A stretch of 64,000 nucleotides of DNA. It comes from Tetradesmus obliquus. Taxonomy: Eukaryota > Chlorophyta > Chlorophyceae > Sphaeropleales > Scenedesmaceae. Made by a program: the position numbers and the translations under genes. Positions 13,901-26,075 of this stretch are shown one piece after another. The stretch is taken from contig CP126198.1 in NCBI GenBank assembly GCA_030272155.1, positions 5,022,001 through 5,086,000 of the forward strand, given 5' to 3'. The first letter of the stretch is position 1; each line of letters begins with the position of its first letter. Under the pieces are notes generated by a model that saw only the letters and a program-made list of their open reading frames with translations, made no database searches and was not told where the DNA came from.

Positions 13901-16900
13901 CACATCACAAACTTGGCCCAGTGCTTGAAGACCAGCAATCATGCGGCGCGGCGGTGGGGGAGGGAGGGACTGCTGGGGAAACGCCTGTGGCAGGTCCATA
14001 GGCGTCTGCGTGTCTGAGCTGCTGTCAAACAGGGACAAGGGGCCCCACCACTTATGCTTGGAGCGCAACAGCGCCCGACCAATGCGGATCCAGGGCAGCT
14101 CAGTGTCAGGCGGTGCAGTAGCAAACTGCGCGCCCCACCAAGCATGCCGTGCACGCATGTGTTCAAGCCATGGCAAAGCACCAAAACCTCCTTCAGCTGG
14201 CCTGCCCGCCAGCAGGCGAGCAGCTACACCAGTAAAACGCCGTTCGGTTGACGCAGGCGCCAACCCTCTATCCACTAACTTCCCAACTGACGCAACAAGG
14301 TGCTGCCTGTCAACATCTGCCGGTATATCAGAGAATTCAGCTGCATACAACAGGGTGCTGACACCGTACGCTGCGCTACCCATGCCTCTGCCAAACACAG
14401 ACAGCTGTGGAATGTGCGACAGCCGCGCGAGCGCGGCATCCACTGCATCCAGCTTCTGACTCCAGTCCACAGGAGAGTCAGAGCCCACACACACACCAAG
14501 CACATTGGCCTGCAACACAGGACAGAAGGGCAGCACACCAGCTGCATGCTGCTGCGAGAGAGCTGCGTGCTGCTGCCGTGCAGCAGCACCCAGCAACAGT
14601 AACTTTGATTTATGCAGATTGAGCTGCTGCCCAGACGCGGCTGCCATGACCTGCATATGTAGCAAGAACTGTGGAACCTGTGCAGGTGACTGCAGGTAGA
14701 CCTGCGTGTCATCTGCAAACTGTGTCGCTGACAGTTTGATGCCTTGCACGCTGATGTCAATGCCTTTGGATTGCAAAAACCTCAGCAGGGCTTCACCAAC
14801 AAACAGGTAGAGCAGTGGAGACAAGGGGCAACCCTGCCGCACACCAGCATCAAACCTGCGCATGCCGGAAACAAAGCCATTCATGCAAGCACACGCATGC
14901 GTGTTAGTAAGCAGCAGTTCCACCCATTTGCAAAACTCTGGCCCCACACCCATAGCACTCATGACAGACAGCAGGAAAGGCCTGTCCAAGGTGTCGTAGG
15001 CCTTCGCAAAATCCAGCAGCGCCGCCACCACGGTGCTGTCTGCTGGCAGCGCGTGCAGCAGCAGCTGCACGGTGATGATGTTGTGCCCAATCCTGCGTTG
15101 TTTGATGAACGCTGTTTGGGTGGGGGAGATCGCCTGATCCAGCACTTGCTGCAGGCGGGACGCCAGGATTCTCGCCAAGAGCCTGTAGTCTGTGTTGAGC
15201 AGTGTGATAGGGCGGTAGTTGGCAGCCAAGGTAGCATCGCCAGCTTTGAAGATGCCAATCACCACGCCATCCAAGAAGCCAGTTGGCGTCTGCCCTAGTG
15301 TGCCCACTGCTGTCAACACGCGCGCCAAGACCGGCGCAAACAGGTCCTTGCAATGCTTGTAAACTGCAACAGGCAAGCCATCCAACCCAGGCGACGTGTT
15401 GGGCTTGGAGTCGGACAGCGCCTTCAGGACTGCTTCTTCTGTAACTGTTGTGCTGCCATCTGCTGCTGCTGGCTGCCGAGGCAAGCTGGTGACGGCTGCG
15501 AGGATGGCAGCCTGGGCGGCTGGGTCCACTGTCGGCTGCGCACTCACACCAGCCCACTGCGTGATGGCCACCTTGGCAGGCCCTGCACCCTCCCACACAT
15601 ACGCGCCGGCTGCGCTGCGCAGAGCCACCACCTTTCGTGAGGTAGGAGACCGCTCCAGGGCCCGCAGCTGCTCTGTGATGCAAGGGTTGGGTTGTTCGCC
15701 GCGGTGCAGCCATTGCTGCCGCTGCAGGCGCTCGCTGGCTGTCCAAGCTGCCTGCTGCGCGGCGCGGAGCGCCGCTCGAGCAGCAGTCAGCGCTGCCATG
15801 TCTGTGCCGATCTGCGGCTGGCCTGCTGCTGCGCCAAGCTGGGTGAGGGCATCCTGCACTTGCTGCTGGGCAACAGCATAGGACGGCAGCGCCGTGTCAG
15901 CGCGCCATGCCTTGCGAATCTCCCGGCGAGAGAGGCTTGTTACCCCGGCGAGAGAGAGGCTTGTTACAGGAGAAGGCAAGCTATCACCCGAGAGTGAGTC
16001 ACTCGCCCTACTTTCACCCCGGCTTTAGAAGATAGGGTGGATTGTACAGGGGCTTGTTTAGACTCAAGCTGACAAGGGACATACGTCCCCAGCGCACCAG
16101 ACGCCTGCTCCGGCGTGCGCTCTTCCGCACATCTCGATCCGCCTACTTCAGGTGAAGGTAAACCTCCCGAAACCACTTCACCGCAATCCTGCCCGGCAGC
16201 TACGCTCAGAGAGCGGGGAGGGCCGTACCGAAGACAGGGGCGCCAGTTTTTTTGCACCACTACGACGCAGTGGGTGGGGCTCGAAACAGGGACCTTCGGA
16301 AACGAAGGCGAGCACCCTAACCACTACACCACGTGTTTAACGTCCCGCCGGACCCCGGAGAGGCTTGTTACAGGAGAAGGCAAGCTATCACCCGAGAGTG
16401 AGTCACTCGCCCTACTTTCAGCTCACTTCTCCTGTAACAAGCCTCTCTCTCACATATCGTATGAACTCGATAGCAAGCCACAAGACGCCACCAAAGAAAA
16501 CTCCAGAGGCGTCTCGCAGCCCCTATCTCCCCATAAACGAACATGTACATGCAGGGCAGCAAGTGCGAAAAGCAGCACGAAAAGCAGCATGTGCTCCACG
16601 CACCAGGCAAAAAGCGCACAGGGAAGGACAAGCATGGTCCAAACAGTAAGCGGGGTGCACAAAGGTGCTGCTCACCATGAATGTCTGGCATGATTGCATC
16701 AAGGCACTGCTGTACTCACCAGACTGCAGCAAGCAGGAGCATGCATAACTGACGCAGTGCACGACTGACAGGCAAATCAAAGCAAACTAAGGCAAACTAA
16801 GGCAAACTAGGGCTCTGCTGCTTCTGCAATCCTTACGGCTGACAAGGACAGAAACACGCAGCACGGAGGAAAGAGCTGAGAAACCAGCGCTGTGACACCC

Positions 16901-19900
16901 AACACATGCAACATGTCCTTGACAGAAACTGGAAAATCGACAACTGCTGACAGCACAACATGCAGAGGCAGGAAGGTCAACCAGAGCGGGGCGCCAGTAC
17001 AATGCGCAGCTGCGCTGGATCAGAGCACAGAAACGGGTGATTGCCAGGCACCGCAACCCGCCAAGTAGCGGGCGCTGCCTCTGTTGCCACAAAATCAGCA
17101 AGCAACTCCCAAAACCTTAACACCGCTTGCTGCTTAGCCTCCTGTAACATCTGCGCTACCAGCTGTTGTCGCTGTTGTTGTTGATGCAGCTGCTGCTGCT
17201 GTCGGCGCTGCTCTACCAGCTGATTATGCTGTTGCTGCGCAGCAGTGAGAGCTGCATGCTGTAGTGTATCAGTAATAAGCGCCTGGCCCGCCGGCAGCGG
17301 CGGTGGCTGCTGCACGGCCAGGGCGGGCGGCGGGATGCTCAGCTTATTAGCATGTCGTCTGCCAACATCCATGGCATTTAGAGCAGCTAGGCAGACAACC
17401 TTCCAAACGCCCCTGCGGAGCTTAGTAGGGCCAGCTGGCGGCTGCATCAACCAAACATGCCGCATAGCAAGCGGCGGGCGGCCTGCAGCCCGCGTGCACC
17501 AAGCAGCAGGCAACTCAGACAGCACACTGTCAATCACTGCTACCGCAACAGGGCACTCCCAAAAATGATGAACCCAACCAGGACAGGCAGCGCCACACAT
17601 GCAAGTGTCACCCGACTTGTGCATACGCTGCGATGTCGGCAGGCCATCCATAATAAGCCGCCAGTACAACTCTTTGAAACTATTATCCCAGCGCATCTTC
17701 CAAAGCATGCTCTGGTTAGCTGCCACCCACTTCAAGCCATCAATCACTGCTGCTGGTGCAGCCCCTGAGCCCAGCGCAGCCTGGACAAACCCAGTGCGCT
17801 TCGCACGGCGCTCAGCACGCAGCGGACCAAGCTGCAGTGAGGTGGCTTCACTAACAGACAATTGTGCAACAGGAACAGCCTTGCCTCGGACATTTTGCCA
17901 ACCCAGCCGAGCCACCAACATGGCCTCAACTTGCTGTTCTGCTGCAGAAGGTATACATGGTGGGTCCGGCACAGCCGCAGGCGGCCAAGGCCGGTCTGCG
18001 GCAGGATGCTGCACAACAGGCAAAACAGCCATAGTCCATGCAACGGGCAGTTTATCAACCAGGCCTTGCAAATCCTCAGCCTCGTTGTCAGCATTGCTGT
18101 AGTTGGAGCCGTAAGGCAGCAACCACGTGTTTAACGTCCCGCCGGACCCCGGCGGAGAGGAGAGGCTTGTTCGACCCCGGCGAGAGAGGCTTGTTACAGG
18201 AGAAGGCAAGCTATCACCCGAGAGTGAGTCACTCGCCCTACTTTCAGCTCACATATCGTATGAACTCGATAGCAAGCCCCGGCTCGGGGTTCGAAACGAG
18301 AAATGAACTGCCGGTTATAGCATCTGGATTGGCAATGTTAAACATCATGAGCCGCCTTAGCTCAGTTGGTTAGAGCGCCTCTTTAGTAAGGAGGAGGTCA
18401 TTGGTTCGAATCCGATAGGTGGCATTCTTGTTGCTGTTTTGATCAGTGCTGTTCCCCGCACTGATGCTGCTGCTGCTGCTGCTGCTGGAACCCTGGAGGG
18501 CCTTGAGGGGTCTGCACAAGTCGCTGAGATCCTATGGAAGACGGGCATGCCCTGTACACCACCACCATCGCACACGTTGCAACTAGCAATTTGCGAAGCA
18601 CTCTGCATTCTGTTCCGCTGCCCTGCACTTATACAGTGCAAGCCTATGCTGCTGGAAACATTGATGCGCATGGTCAGTCTAGCTTAGTCGTTCAGGACTT
18701 CAACTACTGTGCCGGTGACAAGCTGCTGGACAGCACGCAGGCTATGGGCTATGTGCAGCACTATGAATCCGTTTCAAGCAGCAGAATACTGCTGACACAA
18801 TGCAGTGAGCGACTGCGATTTTGTATGCATCTGCAGCTCACAAGGCGTTTGGGATGTGCATGAAGGAACGTCCTCGTCAGACTCCACCAGAGGTAGAGTC
18901 CACCAGAGGACGTTCCTTCACGTTCATCCCAAACGGCTTGTGAGCTGCAGATGCATACAAAATCTCAATCGCTCACTGCATTGTGTTGCTGAGTGCAAGG
19001 CACCAACCAGCAAAGGCATCGCATTCAGCCCTAACGCTAGGGCTACAGCTTGGGTGCGATGATGTTTTTGATGACGTGCCATACTGCAGATTCTGGCCTC
19101 AAGCTGCCTCGTTGCCAACACCTATTGCATACCTGAGAGGTTGGTGAGCACAACAAGCTGCTTGAGCACAGCAGCAATAATGTTTTTTTCTCATGGGGCT
19201 ACTGTTCAGCTACACAGCAACAGACACCACGTTAAACGAAGAGAAATGGTGCACAAGAAGCACATTGGATCACATTTGCCAGGCCAGTTGTCCTCGCAGC
19301 TGGAAGAACAGAAAGGTGCATGCAGCTCAGGGCTGTTGTGCAAGGCGACTGGGTTCCTAGCGAAGCCGTAGTGCCATTATCTTACCCAATGTGTCAGATT
19401 CCCTTTGTTGTAACCTCCCCTACCTTCTCCAACCCAACGTGTGAGCTGCTGCATAAGGTTTTGCTGAAAATGGACGAAACAGGGAATTGCGCCGGTGAAG
19501 AAGAGGGGTTACACGGTGTGCACAGGCAACTACGTTGCAACGAACACCAGAATACCTGGAACGTCGCAGATGACTCAGCAAAACACGCTGTCACTCAAGG
19601 AGACTCACCCCAGAAAGTCTATGTGTGTGTAACTTGACATATGGCCTTGCAGGCAAAGCCGTCAGTCACAGCACACGCAGTGTTGATGCTAAACAAAGGT
19701 AGAACTAGTGTAAACAGTGTCAATGACAGCAAGCTGCACTTTATGCAGTGCAGCGGGCGGGCTGAACCCACAGAAACAACACCCACCAGCAGCAACACAG
19801 CCTGGCAGGCGGTGGTCTGAGGCGACAAACTGGGGAGAGAGAGCAGAGAACAAGCCAGCTGCTGCAAGGGCCGCACAACTACATTTTGCAGCAGCGATAC

Positions 19901-22900
19901 GGCAACTCACAGCTCCTGCAAAGCAAGACGGCTAGCTCTAGCGTGGCAGAAGCTCACAGAGAAAGCATGTACACACCGTGAGAAGAAGGCCATCACCGCC
20001 GCACCACACACAAACCATTGCCACGCAACACAGTATGCCAGGCAATAAAAGGCTGTTGTGTGAGCAGCCGATTTCTATACCGTGACGGCACCCTAGCCGT
20101 AGCAGCAAAGTCCGCAAGTGCATCCCAAAAAGCACCTACTGCTGCTCTCACAGCCACTTGCTCCACCAGCTGGGGTACCCCAAGGTCACTTGACACAGCC
20201 CACGCTGCCCTGCGGCCTTTCTCAAAAGCATGCACTGCTGCAAGACAGACCATGTCCCACACCAACCGATGTACAACGTTATGAGGGGGGCACGCCAACC
20301 ATATAGCTCGGCACGGCAGTACAGCACCTGCCGGCAACAAGTTGAACGCCCTTAGTTGACTTTCCACCTCACGCCGCACCGCCACAGCAACAGGACATGT
20401 CCAAAAATGATGCTCCACCCCAGGCCCTGCAGCAGAACATGCTGCACACGCAGCAGTAGTCTGCATACGTTGAGCAGTAGGGAATGCATCCAAAGCCAAG
20501 CGCCACGCCGCTTCCTTGTACATGTTAATTGTAAACAAGCAAGTGGTTGTCAGCGACCCAGGCAGCGGTACGTAAGGAGCCTTAGACGAACGTGAAGTCC
20601 TTAACAAGGATGACTAGTTTCGGCTTTTGACAGCCTCATCAGATCCTGCGCAGACCACATGCGTGTAAGGCTAGATGTAAGTGCTCACGAACGAGCAGTA
20701 CAGCTGACAATGACACTGACAGTGCCAGCTGTACGTGTACTGCCTCTGGCAGTGAAAGTGAAATTGCGCCGAAGAAGAAGACAGGGTGGATTGTACAGGG
20801 GCTTGTTTAGACTCAAGCCGACAAGGGACATAAATTGCGCCCAGGGAAGAGGGGTTACACGGTGTGCACATGCAACTACGTTGCAACGAACACCCGAAAA
20901 TCTGGAACGTCGCAGATGACTCAGCAAAACAGGCTGTCACTCAAGGAGACTCACCCCAGAAAGTCTCTCTGTGTGTGTAACTTGACATATGGCCTTGCAG
21001 GCAAAGCCGTCAGTCACAGCACACGCAGTGTTGATGCTAAACAAAGGCAGGACTAGTGTAAACAGTGTCAGTGACAGCAAATTGCGCCGAAGAAGAAGAG
21101 GGGTTACACGGTGTGCACAGGCAACTACGTTGCAACGAACACCCGAAAATCTGGAACGTCGCAGATGACTCAGCAAAACAGGCTGTCACTCAAGGAGACT
21201 CACCCCAGAAAGTCTCTCTGTGTGTGTAACTTGACATATGGCCTTGCAGGCAAAGCCGTCAGTCACAGCACACGCAGTGTTGATGCTAAACAAAGGCAGG
21301 ACTAGTGTAAACAGTGTCAGTGACAGCAAGCTGCACTTTATGCAGTGCAGCGGGCGGGCTGAAATTGCGCCGAAGAAGAAGAAGAAGAAGATAGGGTGGA
21401 TTGTACAGGGGCTTGTTTAGACTCAAGCCGACAAGGGACATACGTCCCCAGCGCACCAGACAATGAAATTGCGCCGAAAAAAGAAGAGGGGTTACACGGT
21501 GTGCACAGGCAACTACGTTGCAACGAACACCCGAAAACACAGGAAAACTGCAGGAAGCTCAGCACAGGCCGTCACTCATGTGAGGCCCAACCCCAGAGAA
21601 ATGGCCCCCGTGTGTAAGTTTCGGCATATGGCCATGCTAGCACAGCCGCCTTCCTTACTCCACACAAATTGCGCCGAGAGAGAGGCTTGTTACAGGAGAA
21701 CGAGCGCCGAGAGAGGTTCGAACACTGAAATGTATCTGCTGACATGTAGCTAAAAATTGGCGCTTGACACAAACCAGCCGCCTTAGCTCAGTTGGTTAGA
21801 GCGCCTCTTTAGTAAGGAGGAGGTCATTGGTTCGAATCCGATAGGTGGCATGTGTTTTGCGCCTTCTTCATTGCGTTTGCAGTTGCGGCTTAGTACTTTG
21901 TTGCTGCTGCTGCTGCAGGCGAGACGGTGAGCTCATTCGTGGGCGTGCTGCGCTGCTGCCCGTCATCTCCGCCAAGGACTGGCGAGACATTGACTGGGCC
22001 ATCTCAGCACAGGTCAGCAGATGGATGGGGCCACTGCAGTGATTTAGAGCCATGCTTGCGCTGTTCCTCGTTGCCATCTGGAAGCAGCCGTGTGCATGCT
22101 GTTCGCTTGTGCTGCTGTCTGTGGCGCCTGTGCACAAGTGTGTTGCTGTGCGTCAGCGGGCTCGCTGGCTGGTGAGCATCACCTGCACTGGCACACAGCG
22201 GCCGCGTTATGCGGCAGCAGTTGCGGCAGCGCCTCCTCTGCTCGTCCTATGCTGCTGTCACAGCACCACAGTGTGGTGCCTTGTGGGGGTGCAGCCCAGC
22301 ACTGACCCTGCAGATACAGCAACGGGTGGGCTTGCCATTGCCGCGCCATTTGTGCGCACCGCTGACGTCATCGCTTTGCTGTGCTGCTGCTATTACTTTT
22401 GCAGGTGGACTTCATCGCCGTGTCGTTTGTGCGCACCGCTGACGTCATCACCTTTTGAAACCAAAAGGCCTAACCTACCGCCGCACTGCTGTGCTGCTGC
22501 TGTCACTGTGCAGGTGGACTTCATCGCCGTGTCGTTTGTGCGCACCGCTGACGTCATCACCAACTTGCGCAGCTACATCGAGACACGCACAGCGCCCGCA
22601 GCAGGTGGGCGCCAGCTGCTGCTGCTGCTCCTGCTGCTGTTGTTCGTCTGTACACCTGTTGCTCACTGCTTCGATAATACAAGGGGCCTCAGGTCAAAGC
22701 AGCGGCAGCAGCAGCAGCAGACGCAGCAGCAGCAGCAGCAGCAGCAGCAGCCCTGCATCGAGCATCTCCTGCTGATCACGCATTTGCCATCCACCTTCCC
22801 CTGACCTTGCGTAATGCCATGCAGGTGCCTCCGGCAGCAGCAGCAGCAGCAGCAGCAGCAGTTCAAACTCAGAGGAGCCGCCCTGCATTGATACCGCACT

Positions 22901-25586
22901 TGTTGCCGACTGCCTTGACCCTTTTGTGACACCATGCAGGTGCCTCAGGCAGCAGTAGCAGCAGCAGCAATTCAAACTCAGAGGAGCCGCCCTGCATTGA
23001 GTTGATTGCCAAGCTGGAGGCGTATGACTGCCTGGCTCATCTGGATGAGATCATCCGAGCAGCAGACGGCATTATGGTGGCACGTGGAGATCTGGGCGCA
23101 CAGGTGCAGGGTTTGGGTGCAGGGTTCTGGTGAATGTTTCGTTTTGTGGTTTTTATTGGTGCCTGTCTGTTTGGTCATCCGAGCAGCAAACGGCATCATG
23201 GTGGCTCATGGAGACCTGGGCGCCCAGGTGATTGGGGCCTGTTCATCTATCGGTGATGGTTGGACGCTTGTCTGTGGTGTCTGGTTGATAGGTATGCAGG
23301 CGTGTGGGAGAGGTTACAGGGCTGCATTGTACGGCTGCATGTTGCAAGCGTTGCAGCGATGATGTGATCTTGGCTGGCTGATCTTGACACTGCTGGAAGC
23401 GTCAGGAAGCGGCCCGATCCCTTGCCTGTGCACCGCAGAGCAGCTTTGCACTCTGCAGCACTGCTTGGTCAAGGCTGCACCATGTGTCCCACCAGCATGC
23501 ATGTGACCCTGTCTCTACAAAGACAGTTGCCGGTTGCGTTCATTACAAGCACAAGTACAATGCAACATCATGCATACTCACATAGCTAGAAGGCTCCCCA
23601 CGCCATCATGGCTGCTTCAACTTCAGACTCTGTCTCTGTCCCGTCCAGTGTCCCTCTGTTCTGTCCCTTCCGCAGATCCCTGTGGAGGAGGTGCCCAGCG
23701 TGGAGAACGCCACCGCAACACACACTTGCAGCACTGCTTGATGTCACTGCGACAACAACTATCCGCAATCGTCCCTGCCCTGTTCCCCTGTCCCTGTTCC
23801 TGTCCTACCAACTGTGTCCTGCAGATCCCTGAGGAGAAGGTGCCTGGCGTGCAGATGTTCACCACAACAATGCTGCCACGACGCCCTAATATGTGCCTTT
23901 TATCCCTCGCATAGTTGCTCTCAGAAATACCACGCTCTGCAGAACCTCAAACACAAGCTTCAGCTGAAGCTGGAAGCTGTCACGCTGTCATTAATCCCTG
24001 TCACTGCTGCCTTTGATTCCAAATTCCGCAGATCCCCATGGAGGGGGTGCCCAGTGTGCAGAAGTTTGCGGTACAGCACACATGCAGCAAACATTGAGTT
24101 TGTCCCCGCGTCCATGTCTCTGTCCTGCCTGCTGTCCTGTCGCCTCTGCAGATCCCCGTGGAGGAGGTTCCCAGTGTGCAGAAGTTCACCACAGCAATGC
24201 TGTCACATTGCCCCCAAACAAGCCTTTTCCCCCTCGCAATTTTTCTGCTGGAACAACACAATTTGCTGCTCTGCAAAACCCAGAAACCAAGCCTATCTAA
24301 AGCTGGCACGCTGCCATTCATCTTTGTCCCTGCCTTTTGCATTTTTGCAGATCCCTGTGGAGGAGGTGCCCAGTGTGCAGAAGTTTGCGGTGAGCCGCGC
24401 CCGCCAGCTGGGCAAGCCCGCCATCGTGGCCCACCAGCTGCTGCACAGCATGATCGGCTACCCAATCCCCACACGCGCTGAAGTGGCAGACGTCGCTGAT
24501 GTTGTGCGGCAACGGGCGGACGCGCTGATGCTGTCAGGTTGGTGTTACCTTTGGAGTTCCATCAGGTGACATGACATGTTGTGTGTGCATGGGACTGGAA
24601 CGGAGCGGAGGTGGCTGACGTGGTGCTGCAACACGCAGACGCGCTGATGCTGTCAGGTAGGTGGCGGCTGCCAAAGCATGTGTCATCTGCTGTTTACATT
24701 GATACATTTGCAGCCTGATGTAGCAGCATGCTCTCAGCGCTTCTGGCAGGAGACGTGGAGTAGCTTGATGGATGGCTTCACATGGTGTTCACAGGTATGA
24801 CATGTTATATGCACAGAACTGGAGCCGAGATGGCCGATGTGGCGATCACTGTCACCATGACGTTACAAATGTCACTGCATATGGCTTGCAGGCAAGTCGG
24901 CCATGCGGGCGTGCCCGCTGAAAGCGTTGCCTGTTCACCTCCACAGTCACAGTAATGCAGTGTTATACTTGCCGCATAGTGCAGGCGAGTCGGCCATGGG
25001 CGCCTCTGCATTGACGGCGCTGGGTGCTCACCTTTCATGTAGCAGTGACTTACAATGTGACACTTGCTGCACTGCACAGGCGAGCCTGCCATGGGCGCGT
25101 ACCCCCTCAAGGCGCTGGGCGTGCTGCAGGGCGTGGCGGGGCGCATGGAGCAGTTGTGGTTGTTCATTGAAGGCAATCTGCACAGCGCTCTCAAAACATC
25201 CGCACTGCACAACAGCCTCTGCTGTCACTGTGCCTTCTTAACACACTGCCCTTTTTGCATTCTGCAGGCGAGTCGGCCATGGGCGCATATCCCCTGAAGG
25301 CGCTGGGCGTGCTGCGTGGCGTGGCGGGGCGCATGGAGGAATGGGCGCGTGACGAGAAGTACGGCGCGGTGGTGCTGCCACAGATCGGGGAATCCTCGGA
25401 CGGCGCGATCAGCGAGGAGGTGGGGTGTTATTTTATGTTACATTGTGTTAATTTATGTTTTATGTTAAACTCCTGTGGTACTAAGCTGACGTGCCGTAAG
25501 CTGAACCGTACGTACTGCAACAACCATGACGGCGCCAATCAACTAGCTTCAGGCTCGTACCTGTATTGCGATCGCCCCACTGCTAC

Positions 25587-25618
<32 letters not shown>

Positions 25619-25719
25619 CTGCTGCCGCCGCCGCAAATCTGTGCTAGCGCTGTGCTGATGGCCAATCGGTTGGGCGCTGCCGCCATCTTCTTGTTCACCT
25701 TGAACTACTGACACCCCTC

Positions 25720-25795
<76 letters not shown>

Positions 25796-26011
25796 AGATT
25801 TGTGCAAGTGCCGCGCTGACGGCCAACCGGCTGGGCGCTGCTGCCATCTTTTTGTTCAAACGGCGTGGCTACATGGCCATCTCCCTTTGCTCCTGCTGCT
25901 GCTGCTGCTGCTACTGTTGCAGATCTGTGCTAGTGCCGCGCTGATGGCCAACCGGCTGGGCGCTGCCGCCATCTTTGTGTTCACTCGGCGCGGCTACATG
26001 GCAAACTCCCT

Positions 26012-26075
<64 letters not shown>

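Larger units (their letters stand above)
11231..21918 (+). other. 10.7-kb intron of the pyruvate kinase gene
   Basis: The reading phase (…TTC AG | G CGA GAC GGT) joins exon 11103-11230 to exon 21919-22012, matching the family sequence [13 protein letters not shown] without a gap. Everything in between is therefore intronic: two related LINE copies, a third LINE fragment, three clusters of short retroposed ends, a long hairpin, a tRNA-like sequence and two tRNA-Thr genes. Confidence 0.85.

Noticed and set aside
15930-15979. N-terminal extension [12 protein letters not shown] of the LINE ORF
   Set aside because: The sequence is the repeat module M1 read on the minus strand; the same peptide begins unrelated frames at other M1 copies, so it is not LINE coding sequence.
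16265-16337. Functional tRNA gene on the minus strand
   Set aside because: The acceptor can pair, but the T-arm is irregular and no standard anticodon loop forms; called tRNA-like only.
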